Assembly: GCA_934746015.1 (NCBI GenBank)
Contig: CAKVEW010000002.1
Coordinates: 62,001-126,000 of the forward strand
Length of the DNA stretch: 64,000 bases
From: an uncultured Clostridium sp.
GTDB lineage: Bacteria; Bacillota; Clostridia; Clostridiales; Clostridiaceae
Direction of reading: 5' to 3'
The notes under the pieces were generated by a model. That model had not been told where the DNA came from. It saw nothing but the letters and a program-made list of their open reading frames with translations, and did no database searches. Both the position numbers and the translations under genes were made by a program. This document shows, piece by piece, positions 33,693 through 43,578 of this stretch; the stretch's first letter is position 1; each line of letters begins with the position of its first letter.

Positions 33693-34883
33693 CTATCTTA
33701 CTATTTTCTTTACTAATGCTCCAATGCCAACTCCCATCATTACAACTCCACTTATAATTTCAATGTTGCTAAGCATATAAGATCTTGGTGAAGGTTGTGC
33801 TTCATTTAGTCCTACTCCAGCAAACATTCCTACGCTTAAGTTTAATGATTCATTATAGTCCTTTAATAACTGCTTTAAATTAAATATTTTCCCAATATCA
33901 TTACTATAAGTAATGATTTCTTCATCTACCTTTATTCCAGAAATTAAATAGAGTACTGAAAATATCAATATAACACATAAAGAAAAATAAACTGAATATA
34001 TAGGTCTCTCTCCATATCCACATGTTAGTAAACCAAAGGTTGAAGCAATTTTAGGTATTGGCTTAAGAACTTTTCTTTGTGTCTTTCGACCTAAAAAATA
34101 ATATTCTCCAAAATTATTTTTTAGATTATTATCATTAAATTTATTTGCAAGGGCTTCATAAACTGCATAAATCCCTTCATACTCATCTCTAGTTTTTTTC
34201 TTAAACTTAATTTTATCAACAAAGGTTTTTTCATCTAACTTACTTTTATATTTATCTCTAAACTCTAAATCTTCAATATATGTATTTACAATTTTAGCAC
34301 CTGAAAGATCTGTGTCAGCAATTATTATCATATTTAATGTGGAGTCAAAAATCATCCCATTACTCATATCACTTAATTCAAAATTTGTATTCTTTAAATT
34401 ACATCTATTAAAAATTATATGCTCTAATGTACAATTTATAAACTTTGCATATATATTGCAATGATTAAATTCACATGAAAAATTATCTTCTTTATTTAAG
34501 TTTGGCTTTTCATCACTATCTTTTTTAGAAAAAATACAGTCTTGAAAAACTGCACCTCCACCCATAAACTCACATTCTTCAAAATAGCATCCAACGAATC
34601 TACAATTTGTAAACTTTATATTAGAAAATCTGCATTTTTTAAACTTAGCACAAACTATATCTGCATCCTTAATTTCTTGAAACTCATCTTCTTTCTTAGG
34701 ATGCCCACCACCTATAACTAAATCATTATGCTCTTTAAAGCTATATTTTTCATTTGGAATATATTCTGTATAAACATCTTTACTATCTGATAAATTTTCA
34801 AATATCCTTTTATTATTATTCACTCTTTTTTCCAACTGTGTTTTGGCTACTGAAATTTCTTCTTTAAAATTAATATAGGCCAT
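33693..34883 (-). CDS. Pentapeptide-repeat protein with C-terminal channel-like domain
   Basis: 396 residues. The middle third is a pentapeptide-repeat helix (CAKFKKCRFSNIKFTNCRFV and CNIYAKFINCTLEHIIFNRC). The C-terminus has two transmembrane segments (IYSVYFSLCVILIFSVLYLI and IEIISGVVMMGVGIGALVKK) around a re-entrant-like SVGMFAGVGLNEAQPS. This layout resembles a two-helix potassium-channel pore with an altered filter in place of TVGYGD. It may be a channel or only an anchor. It is monocistronic with diverged 3' repeats. Confidence 0.78.
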   Translation of the reverse strand: MAYINFKEEISVAKTQLEKRVNNNKRIFENLSDSKDVYTEYIPNEKYSFKEHNDLVIGGGHPKKEDEFQEIKDADIVCAKFKKCRFSNIKFTNCRFVGCYFEECEFMGGGAVFQDCIFSKKDSDEKPNLNKEDNFSCEFNHCNIYAKFINCTLEHIIFNRCNLKNTNFELSDMSNGMIFDSTLNMIIIADTDLSGAKIVNTYIEDLEFRDKYKSKLDEKTFVDKIKFKKKTRDEYEGIYAVYEALANKFNDNNLKNNFGEYYFLGRKTQRKVLKPIPKIASTFGLLTCGYGERPIYSVYFSLCVILIFSVLYLISGIKVDEEIITYSNDIGKIFNLKQLLKDYNESLNLSVGMFAGVGLNEAQPSPRSYMLSNIEIISGVVMMGVGIGALVKKIVR

Positions 34884-34933
34884 ATTATATATTCTCCTTT
34901 GAATTTAATACCTATATTATCCCCGAAAAATAA

Positions 34934-36328
34934 TTATAAATTCCATGCTTCTTTTAATAGTATTATGGCTTCTTCCATTTCATCATATTTTAAACTCGCA
35001 TATCCTAAAAAAACAGTTTTGCTGTCTTCTAAATTATTTAAATATGAATTAGATAAACCCAATATCCTTATTTTCTTTTCTTCTGCTGCCATAATTAGCT
35101 CTTTTTCAGTCATTCCATTATTCACTTTTAAGAGTAAATGTAGACCTGAATTAGTACCTATAATTTCAGTACCCTTTAAATATCTTTTTATTAGTGATAC
35201 TAAAAACTCTCTCTTTTTTCTATAAATATTCCTCATCTTATTTAAATGTCTTTCAAAATATCCTTCTTCTATAAACCTAACTAAAGCTTGTTGTGTAGTT
35301 CTAGAAACAGTACAAGCTAAAAAGCTAAAATCCCTTTTATATATTTTCATCAATTCATCTGGCAATACCATATAAGCTATTCTTTCTGAAGGTGAAAAGC
35401 ATTTTGAAAATGTTCCTATATATATTACTTTCCCTTTATTATCTAAACTTTGTAATGCTGGAATTGGCCTTCCCTCAAATCTAAACTCACTATCATAATC
35501 ATCCTCTATTATATACCTTTCATCACCCTCATTTGCCCAATTTAAAATTTGAATTCTTCTATTAATGGGCATAATTACTCCAGTAGGGAACTGATGTGAT
35601 GGAGTAATGTGAATTACCTGAGAATTGCTGCTTCTCAAACTTTCAATATTAACACCTTGATTATCAATTGGTATACCAATAGGCTTAATTCCATTGACCT
35701 TTAATATCTTCTTAATCTTATAATAACCAGGTTCTTCTACAGAAATTATTTTTTCTCTTCCTAATATATTTATTAATATTTGAATTAAGTATTCACTTCC
35801 TGCTCCTATTATCATATTATCTAAGCTTGAATTTACACCTCTAGAAAACCTTAGATAATTTGATATAGCCTCTCTCAAATTTCTATCTCCTTGAGAATGT
35901 CCAATTTGTAATAAATCTTTGTTTTCTTCAGATATTACTTCTTTATTTATCTTTCTCCATATTGTATAAGGAAAGCTTTCCAAATCTACCCTGCTAGAAT
36001 AAAATTCATATTTATATTCTTTTTTTCTTCTTAGATTATCATTATATGAATCTATTTTAGTATTAGTATTTATAACTCCTTGAAACTCTGTAACGTAATA
36101 TCCTTTTTTGGGAATAGCTATTATATATCCTTCAGTTATTAGCTGATCATAAGCTGACTCTACTGTATTTTGACTAATCTCTAGATGCTTAGATAACCTC
36201 CTCTTTGATGGAAGTTTACTATTAGATGGCAAGTTTCCATCCTGAATTTCACCCTTTATATAATTATAAAGTTGTATATATAGAGGAATATTACTATTAT
36301 TATTTAAATTTATCGTTAAAATATCCAT
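34934..36328 (-). CDS. MocR/PdxR-family transcriptional regulator
   Basis: 464 residues. An N-terminal GntR winged helix (PLYIQLYNYIKGEIQDGNLP, then LSKHLEISQNTVESAYDQL) is fused to a class I aminotransferase-like domain with the PLP lysine in YIGTFSKCFSPSERIAYMV. ATG 36328 follows AGGTGAT; a longer in-frame start is rejected. MocR proteins use PLP or an amino-acid adduct as effector. It is divergent from alr, so alanine racemase is the probable target; D-alanine or PLP may be the signal. Confidence 0.9.
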   Translation of the reverse strand: MDILTINLNNNSNIPLYIQLYNYIKGEIQDGNLPSNSKLPSKRRLSKHLEISQNTVESAYDQLITEGYIIAIPKKGYYVTEFQGVINTNTKIDSYNDNLRRKKEYKYEFYSSRVDLESFPYTIWRKINKEVISEENKDLLQIGHSQGDRNLREAISNYLRFSRGVNSSLDNMIIGAGSEYLIQILINILGREKIISVEEPGYYKIKKILKVNGIKPIGIPIDNQGVNIESLRSSNSQVIHITPSHQFPTGVIMPINRRIQILNWANEGDERYIIEDDYDSEFRFEGRPIPALQSLDNKGKVIYIGTFSKCFSPSERIAYMVLPDELMKIYKRDFSFLACTVSRTTQQALVRFIEEGYFERHLNKMRNIYRKKREFLVSLIKRYLKGTEIIGTNSGLHLLLKVNNGMTEKELIMAAEEKKIRILGLSNSYLNNLEDSKTVFLGYASLKYDEMEEAIILLKEAWNL

Positions 36329-36366
36329 CTTATCACCTAATCTGACCCTATCAAATTTATCAAAAC

Positions 36367-36415
36367 TGGTACTTATCAAAGCTTCAGTTTATGTATATAA
36401 TATTATCAATGGTAT
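36367..36415. promoter_or_regulatory. Candidate MocR operator and alr promoter
   Basis: Direct repeats TGGTAC (36367-36372) and TGGTAT (36410-36415) are 43 nt apart and bracket a TATAAT -10 (36396-36401) for alr. ATCAAA occurs three times nearby. GabR, a MocR relative, binds directly repeated ATACCA sites about four helical turns apart, so the layout fits; sequence evidence only. Confidence 0.45.
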
Positions 36416-36449
36416 TACTAAAATGTCAATTATAGTAAGGAGATTTGTT

Positions 36450-37607
36450 ATGAATTTATTACATCCAATCTGGACAGAAATTAATTTGAATAATTTATTA
36501 AATAATATAGAGGAAATAAAGAAAAAATCTACTAGTAGTGAAATAATTGGAGTTGTGAAAGCTAATGCCTATGGTCATGGAGCTGTTGAAATATCAAAGG
36601 CTTTACTAAGTTGCAATGTAAAAAAGCTAGCAGTTGCTAATATAGTTGAAGCAATAGAACTTAGAGAGCATGATATCACTGCTCCAATTATGCTTCTTGG
36701 CATTAGTGAAGAATTTGCTATTGATTCATTACTAAATTATGATGTTGAACCAACAGTATCAACATTACACTTTGCAGAAAAACTTAACGAAACCGCAAAA
36801 TCAAGAAATAAAAACATTAAAATCCACATTGCTTTAGACTCTGGAATGGGTAGAATAGGCTTTAAAAATAATATAAAAGATATAGAAGATATAATTAGTA
36901 TTTCTAAGTTAAGCAATTTAAATATAGATAGTATTTTTTCTCATTTTTCAACAGCTGATTCTATGGATAAAAGCTATTCCAAGAAACAAATGGATATATA
37001 TAATTCTATAATAAACAAACTAAAGGAAAGAGGCTTAACTATAAATAAAAGAAACTTATCTAATAGTGCTGCCATAATAGATATACCTGAAAGTCACTAC
37101 AATTATGTAAGACCTGGAATAATACAATATGGTTATTATCCTTCTAATGAGGTTAATAAAGATGATATTAATATAAAGCCTGTATTGACTTGGAAAACTA
37201 GAATAGTCCACATTAAAGAAGTAGATGAAAATGAATATATTGGATACGGAAAAACCTATAAAACAAATAGAAAAACAATAGTTGCAACCTTACCTGTTGG
37301 CTATGCAGATGGATACTCTAGAGGCCTTTCTAATAAAGGTAAAGTAATAATTAATGGAAAGTTAGCTCCTATCATTGGAAATGTTTGTATGGATCAATTT
37401 ATGGTTGATGTAACTGATATAGAAAATGTACAAACAGGAGATGAAGTTATACTTCTAGGCTCTGATGGAAATGTAAAGTTTGATGCAGATGATATGGCTG
37501 ACATAATAAATACAATTAGTTACGAAGTTCTTTGTCTAATAGGGAGAAGAGCCCCAAGAGTTTATATAAAAGATAATAAAATACTTGAAATAAGATACCT
37601 TATGTAA
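36450..37607 (+). CDS. alr: Alanine racemase
   Basis: 385 residues. GVVKANAYGHGAVEI carries the PLP lysine; HIALDSGMGRIGF and the C-terminal YIGYGKTY with the second catalytic Tyr complete the active site; NVCMDQFMVDVT is the dimer region. It makes D-alanine for peptidoglycan. ATG 36450 is preceded by AAGGAGATTT; the in-frame ATG at 36423 lacks a site. It is divergent from a MocR-type regulator 121 nt away and ends at a long hairpin terminator. Confidence 0.97.
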   Translation: MNLLHPIWTEINLNNLLNNIEEIKKKSTSSEIIGVVKANAYGHGAVEISKALLSCNVKKLAVANIVEAIELREHDITAPIMLLGISEEFAIDSLLNYDVEPTVSTLHFAEKLNETAKSRNKNIKIHIALDSGMGRIGFKNNIKDIEDIISISKLSNLNIDSIFSHFSTADSMDKSYSKKQMDIYNSIINKLKERGLTINKRNLSNSAAIIDIPESHYNYVRPGIIQYGYYPSNEVNKDDINIKPVLTWKTRIVHIKEVDENEYIGYGKTYKTNRKTIVATLPVGYADGYSRGLSNKGKVIINGKLAPIIGNVCMDQFMVDVTDIENVQTGDEVILLGSDGNVKFDADDMADIINTISYEVLCLIGRRAPRVYIKDNKILEIRYLM

Positions 37608-37608
37608 C

Positions 37609-37678
37609 AAGGATATAAATATCATATTAGAGGCACCTGGTAAATTCCAAGTCGCCCTCATATGATATTTATATCCTT
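37609..37678 (+). terminator. Long hairpin terminator after alr
   Basis: Arms of about 25 nt (37609-37634 and 37654-37678) are almost perfectly complementary around a roughly 20-nt loop. It starts right after the alr stop codon and also faces the end of the convergent corA gene. Confidence 0.78.
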
Positions 37679-37703
37679 TCATACTGAAGGTAATAATTCC
37701 TCA

Positions 37704-38558
37704 TTATAAGTATTTTTTTCGTTTAAAATAAATTATTTCTACAAATATTATTGCAATGGTAAAAACAATCGAAATAGTAAAGCCAAATTTATTATTTATT
37801 AATGGCATATTTTTAAAATTCATTCCAAATATCCCTGATATTATAGTTAGAGGTAATGATAACACCGTAATAATAGTGAGTAGTTGCATAGTATTATTCA
37901 ATTTATTTGAAAGCTCCGAATTATAAATGTCCACACAAGAAAAAATTGATGATTCAATATTTTCTACTAAACTTAAGGTATTATCTAAGACTAATAATAC
38001 TTTATTATATAAATCCAATTGATTAAACTCATCATCTAAATAGGTTATCATAGACTTATAATAAGTTGTAAACCTCTTAATCAACGATACAGATTTTTTT
38101 ATTTCTAATATTTCTTTATTGTTTATTTCTCCTATATTGACAGCTTCTTGAAATAAATCATCTACTCTTTCTTCTATTTTCAATAATTCTTCATTATATG
38201 CGTATGAAAAAAATTGGAATAAAAATAAACATAACATATACTTGTCTATTTTCTCATGTAATGCTATCTTTTCCTTAAAAAATTCAATTAAAATATCACT
38301 ATGATAATTAAATATAAATCTATCTTTATCTATAACTGCATCTATAAATATTTTTTCACCCTCAGATAAAATTGGTATTCTTAGTACAATCATATCTTTA
38401 TTTTTAATTATTATATCTTTATGTATATTAGTAATTTGTTTTTCTGTAATTTTATTTATATTGCTTGTCTCATATATGCAACCAACTACATCTGACAAAT
38501 TTTCATCAAAGCCCTCATTAGTAATTATATCCCCATTAAATAAAATCGAAGTTATCAT
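37704..38558 (-). CDS. CorA-family divalent-cation transporter
   Basis: 284 residues: a soluble alpha/beta N-terminus, a long helical stalk and two C-terminal transmembrane segments. The signature GMN occurs in ISGIFGMNFKNMPL at the end of the first segment. The family transports magnesium, cobalt or nickel. Its length is slightly below the usual 310-320, through a shorter N-terminal domain. It is monocistronic. Confidence 0.87.
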   Translation of the reverse strand: MITSILFNGDIITNEGFDENLSDVVGCIYETSNINKITEKQITNIHKDIIIKNKDMIVLRIPILSEGEKIFIDAVIDKDRFIFNYHSDILIEFFKEKIALHEKIDKYMLCLFLFQFFSYAYNEELLKIEERVDDLFQEAVNIGEINNKEILEIKKSVSLIKRFTTYYKSMITYLDDEFNQLDLYNKVLLVLDNTLSLVENIESSIFSCVDIYNSELSNKLNNTMQLLTIITVLSLPLTIISGIFGMNFKNMPLINNKFGFTISIVFTIAIIFVEIIYFKRKKYL

Positions 38559-38632
38559 ATTGTTCTCATCCCTTAAATATAATCTTATTTATATTATAAA
38601 ACAATAAAGGAACTAAATATAGTCCCTTTAAC

Positions 38633-40471
38633 TTATACTAATTTCACCTTATAATACTTTAACCAATTATTCATTTGGATTAAATATGCTATCATTTGAG
38701 GTCCTGTCATCAACTGTCCAAACCAAGGTGTCTTATAGGCTGCTCCCCTTGTGTCAACTATTTCTCTTACCTTTACTTTATCTATAAGATTTAGGATTGG
38801 TGAAGTATTATCATTTAAAATTTCATTCATTATATTGCAAACTAAATCGGTATAAACTGGATTATGAGTTTTAGGATAAGGACTCTTCTTCCTATAAATA
38901 ATATCTTCTGGCAAAATTCCTTCTAAGGACTTTCTTAATAATCCTTTTTCTCTTCCATTAAGTAGTTTTATATTAGATGGAATATTGAATGCATATTCTA
39001 CTATTTTATAATCTGCAAATGGAACTCTTACTTCTAGACTATTTGCCATACTCATTCTGTCTTTTCTATTTAATAAATTTACCATAAACCATCTTAAATT
39101 TAAGTAAAATAATTCTCTCATCCTATATTCTAATTTACTTTCTCCATCTAAATGAGGAACTTCACTTAATGTATTATTATAAGCTACTTGTGCTACTTCT
39201 TCTATTTTTAGATTTTTTAGTTCTGGGCTTAAAATTGCCTTTCTTTCTGATATAAATCTTGACCATGGAAAAGTATTTGAATTTATCATTTCTTCATTAG
39301 TAAACCATGGATAGCCTCCAAATAATTCATCAGCACATTCACCAGATAAAGCAATTACGAAATCCTTTTTTACTTCCTTACAGAACAAGTAAAGAGATGA
39401 ATCTACATCTGCCATTCCAGGCAAATCTCTACCAATTAAAGCATTATCTAATGCAGTAACTAAATCATTATGATTTAATACAACAGTTCTATGATCACTG
39501 CCTATATATTTTGCCATATATTCTGCATAATATTGATCTGATGTTGGTTGAAATAGTGATGATTTAAAGAATTTTTCATTATCCTCATAATCTATAGAAT
39601 AAGTGGTTAACACCTTATTTTTCTTTTTATATTCTTCTGCTGCTATTGCTGAAATTGCTGAAGAATCTAATCCTCCAGATAAAAATGTACAAAGTGGTAC
39701 ATCCCCAACTAGCTGTCTCTTTATTGCATCTACAAGTAATTCTCTTACATGTTCAACTGCTTCTTCTTCACTTTCATTAAATTTCTCTGCCTTAAGCTCC
39801 CAATACATATCCTTTTTTAGTCCAAATTCATCTAATACTAAATATTCTCCTGGTTTAACCTCATTAATGTCCTTATAAACAGTAGTTCCAGGTATAACTG
39901 CTGGTCCTAATGCAAATAATTCAGTTAGTCCATCTTTATCTACAATTGGCTCTACATATGGATGTTTAAATAAAGCTTTTAATTCTGATCCAAAAATAAA
40001 AGTATTATTTTTTATACTATAAAATAAGGGTTTTACTCCCATAGCATCTCTTGCTAAAACAACTCTTCTTTTTCCTTCATCATAAATAGCAAAAGCAAAT
40101 ATTCCATTAAACTTAGATATAGCATCTATTCCCCATCTTATATATGATAAAAGCAATACCTCAGTATCAGAGTATCCTTCAAATTTATATCCATCATCTA
40201 TTAATTCTTTTCTTAACTCTTCAGTATTATATAGCTCTCCATTGTATACAAGAACATAATCTTTACCATTAACAGACCTTTTCATAGGTTGACCTCCACC
40301 TTCTGGATCAACTACTACAAGCCTTCTATGTCCAAACATAACATTATTAGAAACGTACATTCCTCCAGAATTAGGTCCCCTATTTATTAAAGTATCAGTC
40401 ATATTCTTTAATATATTATCTTCTTCTTTTATATTTTTTTTAAAGTTAATAAATCCTGTTATTCCACACAT
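38633..40471 (-). CDS. asnB: Glutamine-hydrolysing asparagine synthase
   Basis: 612 residues. The N-terminal glutaminase starts MCGITGF with catalytic Cys2 and includes RGPNSGGM and YNGELYN. The synthetase domain has CTFLSGGLDSSAIS (PP-loop) and ALSGECADELFGGYPW. It makes asparagine from aspartate, glutamine and ATP in the cytosol. The gene is monocistronic with a weak purine-rich ribosome binding site; no T-box for Asn is visible upstream. Confidence 0.96.
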   Translation of the reverse strand: MCGITGFINFKKNIKEEDNILKNMTDTLINRGPNSGGMYVSNNVMFGHRRLVVVDPEGGGQPMKRSVNGKDYVLVYNGELYNTEELRKELIDDGYKFEGYSDTEVLLLSYIRWGIDAISKFNGIFAFAIYDEGKRRVVLARDAMGVKPLFYSIKNNTFIFGSELKALFKHPYVEPIVDKDGLTELFALGPAVIPGTTVYKDINEVKPGEYLVLDEFGLKKDMYWELKAEKFNESEEEAVEHVRELLVDAIKRQLVGDVPLCTFLSGGLDSSAISAIAAEEYKKKNKVLTTYSIDYEDNEKFFKSSLFQPTSDQYYAEYMAKYIGSDHRTVVLNHNDLVTALDNALIGRDLPGMADVDSSLYLFCKEVKKDFVIALSGECADELFGGYPWFTNEEMINSNTFPWSRFISERKAILSPELKNLKIEEVAQVAYNNTLSEVPHLDGESKLEYRMRELFYLNLRWFMVNLLNRKDRMSMANSLEVRVPFADYKIVEYAFNIPSNIKLLNGREKGLLRKSLEGILPEDIIYRKKSPYPKTHNPVYTDLVCNIMNEILNDNTSPILNLIDKVKVREIVDTRGAAYKTPWFGQLMTGPQMIAYLIQMNNWLKYYKVKLV

Positions 40472-40572
40472 AATTATCCTTCCTTTTTCTGTTAACCTAT
40501 ATTTATAGTTATATGAGTATCTTTTGACAATCGTGATTTAATAATACTTAAAAGTAAGGACTTAATAAAAAA

Positions 40573-40607
40573 AAATACAACTAGAATACTATTCTCTAGT
40601 TGTATTT
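40573..40607 (-). terminator. Terminator of the YidA-type HAD gene
   Basis: AAATACAACTAG and its exact complement form a 12-bp stem. On the minus strand it runs into TTTTTTTTT. Confidence 0.9.
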
Positions 40608-40638
40608 AAAATATTATTATGCTATGTGAAATAATTTT

Positions 40639-41448
40639 TTATTTGTCTAATATAAACTTTTCTATTGCCTTAGCAACTCCATCATTTTCGTTAGTATCAG
40701 TTATATAATCTGCAACTTTTTTTACTTCCTCAAAGGCATTTCCCATTGCTACACCTAATCCTGCATATTCAATCATATGAATATCATTACCTGCATCGCC
40801 TAAAGTCATAATTTCTTCTCTTTTTATACCTAAGTGTTTAGCTAGCATTTCTACTCCAACACCCTTATTAACTTCCTTATTTAAGAATTCTAAGAAGAAA
40901 GGTGTACTTCTAACAACAGTATATTTTTCATAAACTTCTTTAGGAAGCTTTTCCATAGCTGGGCCTAGGATTTCTGGCTCATCTATCATCATAACCTTTA
41001 TAATAACTTCATCATCTGGAATATTATCTATGTTCATTTCATGAATTTCTATGTTATTTATTTCAGCTTCTACTTCTGTATATTTGCTATTTTTAGGAGT
41101 TATCAATCCCACTTTTTCTGAAAAAGCATGAATATTTACCTCTAATTCACTGCTTAACTTTTTTAAATAATGTAAATCTGATCCTCTTAATGCTATCTTT
41201 GCTACAGCTTCCTTACTTTTAGTTTTTTGTATTAACGCACCATTATAGCTTAAAACATAATCATTTTCTGAATACATATTTAATTCCTCTAAATATCTTG
41301 AAACCCCTTCTATTGGTCTTCCTGTTGCTAAAACTACTGTTACGCCCTTTTCTCTTGCTGATTGGATAGCATTTTTAGTTCTTTGTGAGATAGTTTTATC
41401 CTCTTTAAGTAAGGTACCATCCATATCAATAGCTACTAATTTATACAT
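40639..41448 (-). CDS. HAD-IIB phosphatase, YidA-like
   Basis: 269 residues. IDMDGTLLKEDKTIS (motif I), VLATGRP (motif II), KGVGVEMLAKHLG (motif III Lys) and TLGDAGNDIHMIEYAGLGVA (motif IV) are all present with a C2B cap. This is a Cof-type sugar-phosphate phosphatase. It is a single-gene unit with a GGAGG site. It is not the closest match in sequence to the other Cof-type enzyme at 10675, with which it shares only the motifs. Confidence 0.92.
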   Translation of the reverse strand: MYKLVAIDMDGTLLKEDKTISQRTKNAIQSAREKGVTVVLATGRPIEGVSRYLEELNMYSENDYVLSYNGALIQKTKSKEAVAKIALRGSDLHYLKKLSSELEVNIHAFSEKVGLITPKNSKYTEVEAEINNIEIHEMNIDNIPDDEVIIKVMMIDEPEILGPAMEKLPKEVYEKYTVVRSTPFFLEFLNKEVNKGVGVEMLAKHLGIKREEIMTLGDAGNDIHMIEYAGLGVAMGNAFEEVKKVADYITDTNENDGVAKAIEKFILDK

Positions 41449-41530
41449 TATAATCCTCCGTATATATAAAATTTACTTTGATTATAGCATAACTTAATAT
41501 ATATATGAATTTATTATTTATTTTTTATAA

Positions 41531-41800
41531 TTATTTATCAAATTCAAGATAAGCCTTTAGGACATTATTAAATCCATCTCTTAATAATACATTAAAAATA
41601 ATACCTATGACTTCATAGCTTGAAGTTGTTAGAGAATCTTTTCTAATATTTTTTATTGTTTTCACAACATCATTTACTAATATGTTTAAATCTGATTCGT
41701 TTAAAAATGAATGACTGTCATAGGCTGCATTTTCTATACTAGTTTTAATCTTATTAATATTGAATTCTTCTAATCTTCCATCTTTTTTAATTATTTTCAT
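41531..41800 (-). CDS. Stand-alone ATP-cone protein
   Basis: 89 residues beginning MKIIKKDGRLEEFNINKIKT, the ATP-cone consensus (KRDGxxxxFxxxKI), then IENAAYDSHSF. ATP-cones normally sit in NrdR or at the N-terminus of ribonucleotide reductases, where they bind ATP/dATP. Here nothing else is attached. ATG 41800 follows GGGAAGTGA; GTG 41809 lies inside that site. It is monocistronic with no reductase gene nearby. It may be a nucleotide-binding regulator. Confidence 0.83.
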   Translation of the reverse strand: MKIIKKDGRLEEFNINKIKTSIENAAYDSHSFLNESDLNILVNDVVKTIKNIRKDSLTTSSYEVIGIIFNVLLRDGFNNVLKAYLEFDK

Positions 41801-41958
41801 ATAAATCACTTCCCTTTTTTATTATTAGACATAAATATTTATTTTATTAAAATATAAAATAATTTTAATCATGTACAGTTCCATATAAATACTTTTCTTA
41901 CTATAATTATACAAATATAAATAATATTTTTAAATATGTATTTTTATTAAATAAAAAG

Positions 41959-42023
41959 GAGATAGACACTATATTCTTTGTGACCTTGTAAAATACATGT
42001 CCCCATAATATAATATCTATCTC
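41959..42023 (-). terminator. Terminator of the DEAD-box helicase gene
   Basis: GAGATAGA and TCTATCTC form the base of an interrupted stem that continues with TATATT/AATATA. On the minus strand TTTTTATT follows. Confidence 0.65.
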
Positions 42024-42027
42024 TATA

Positions 42028-43473
42028 CTACTTCTTTGCTTTGCTTATTTTAGCAATTTTACCCTTAACTTTAATTTCTTTATAGTTCTTTAATAAAGTA
42101 TTTCCTTTACCATTTAGAATATCTACAAATGAAAAACCATCTTGAACATCAATAATTCCAATATCTTCACCTGTTAATCCTTCTAAATTACTTAAAGCTC
42201 CTAGGATATCAACATTTCTTACTTTTTTCTTTTTACCTGCACCTATGTAAATCTTAGTAACTTCACTATGTATTGATTTTTTCTTAGCTACAATATTTCC
42301 ATAATGATTTTTTTGATTTTCAAAGAAATTATTTCTTCCTGAAATTACTTCTTCGTAAGTGGGCATATTAATTTCCTCTATTTTATATCCTATATATTCT
42401 TCAATATCATCTAAAAATCTTTTTTCTCCAATAGAAGTTAAAGTAATTGCTAAGCCATTTTTTTCACCTCTACCGCTTCTACCTATTCTATGTACATAGC
42501 TTTCTTTTTCCATAGGAACTTCATAATTAAATACATTAGTTATATGATTTATATGAATTCCTCTTGCAGCAATATCTGTAGCTATAAGCACCTTAAACTC
42601 TTTATTTTTAAAGCTCTCCATAACCTTTAATCTTAGCTTTTGATCCATATCACCATGTAATTCATCAACTTTTATCTTTTCTTTTCTTAATAAAGAACTT
42701 AATTTCTTCACAGAATCTTTAGTATTACAAAATACTATGGCACTTTCATCTGAATAAGCATAAAGAAGCTTTAATAAAGCTTTAAATTTATCTTCTCTGC
42801 TAGAAATAATAAATTTTTCACTTATCTTTTCTCTATTAAAGACTTTAGACTTTACATCTAAAACCTTTGGATTTCTCATATATTTTGAATATAATCCTTC
42901 AATTTCACTTGGAATTGTTGCTGAAAAAAGTGCTGTGTTTTTATTTTTAGGTAGCTTGTTTAATATTTCAGATATTTGATCTACAAAGCCCATATTAAGC
43001 ATTTTATCTGCTTCATCTATAATTACATATTCTATTTTACTTGTATCTAAATTTCCTCTTTCTATATGATCAATTACTCTTCCTGGAGTTCCAGATACTA
43101 TATGAACTCTTTGTTTTAACTCTCTAACCTGATCATTAAAGGGCTGCTTACCAAAAATAGCTGCACATCTTATTTTTTTAAGTCTTCCTATATTTGAAAT
43201 ATCCTCTTTAACTTGCATTGCTAATTCCCTTGTTGGAACTAGAACTAAAGCCTTAATTACATTTTCTTCTTCATTAATAAGCTCACAAAGTGGAATTCCA
43301 AAACTTGCAGTTTTCCCACTACCAGTTTGGGATTTAACAACTATATCATTTCTATTTAATATTTCTGGAATAACTACCTTTTGTACTTCTGATGGGTTCT
43401 CAAAGCCTAAATTATTTAAAGCTTTTAATATTTCTTCTCTTAACCCCATATCTTCAAATTTATCTATATTCAT
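42028..43473 (-). CDS. dbpA: DEAD-box RNA helicase, DbpA-like
   Basis: 481 residues. Q motif region (GFENPSEVQ), motif I SQTGSGKT, Ia VPTRELA, TPGR, motif II DEAD in YVIIDEADKML, motif III SAT, and C-terminal ARGIH and HRIGRSGR. The last 75 residues (KIYIGAGKKKKVRNVDILGA, then GIIDVQDGFSFVDILNGKG) form the DbpA RNA-binding domain that recognises 23S rRNA hairpin 92. It should act in 50S subunit assembly. Monocistronic. Confidence 0.92.
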   Translation of the reverse strand: MNIDKFEDMGLREEILKALNNLGFENPSEVQKVVIPEILNRNDIVVKSQTGSGKTASFGIPLCELINEEENVIKALVLVPTRELAMQVKEDISNIGRLKKIRCAAIFGKQPFNDQVRELKQRVHIVSGTPGRVIDHIERGNLDTSKIEYVIIDEADKMLNMGFVDQISEILNKLPKNKNTALFSATIPSEIEGLYSKYMRNPKVLDVKSKVFNREKISEKFIISSREDKFKALLKLLYAYSDESAIVFCNTKDSVKKLSSLLRKEKIKVDELHGDMDQKLRLKVMESFKNKEFKVLIATDIAARGIHINHITNVFNYEVPMEKESYVHRIGRSGRGEKNGLAITLTSIGEKRFLDDIEEYIGYKIEEINMPTYEEVISGRNNFFENQKNHYGNIVAKKKSIHSEVTKIYIGAGKKKKVRNVDILGALSNLEGLTGEDIGIIDVQDGFSFVDILNGKGNTLLKNYKEIKVKGKIAKISKAKK

Positions 43474-43578
43474 TAATTTACCTCTTTCTTATAACATATT
43501 GAATAACTTTATTTATTTTAACTTAGTATTATGTTATATACAAGTAAATCAGAATTAATTCAATGTCCATTACCATAC

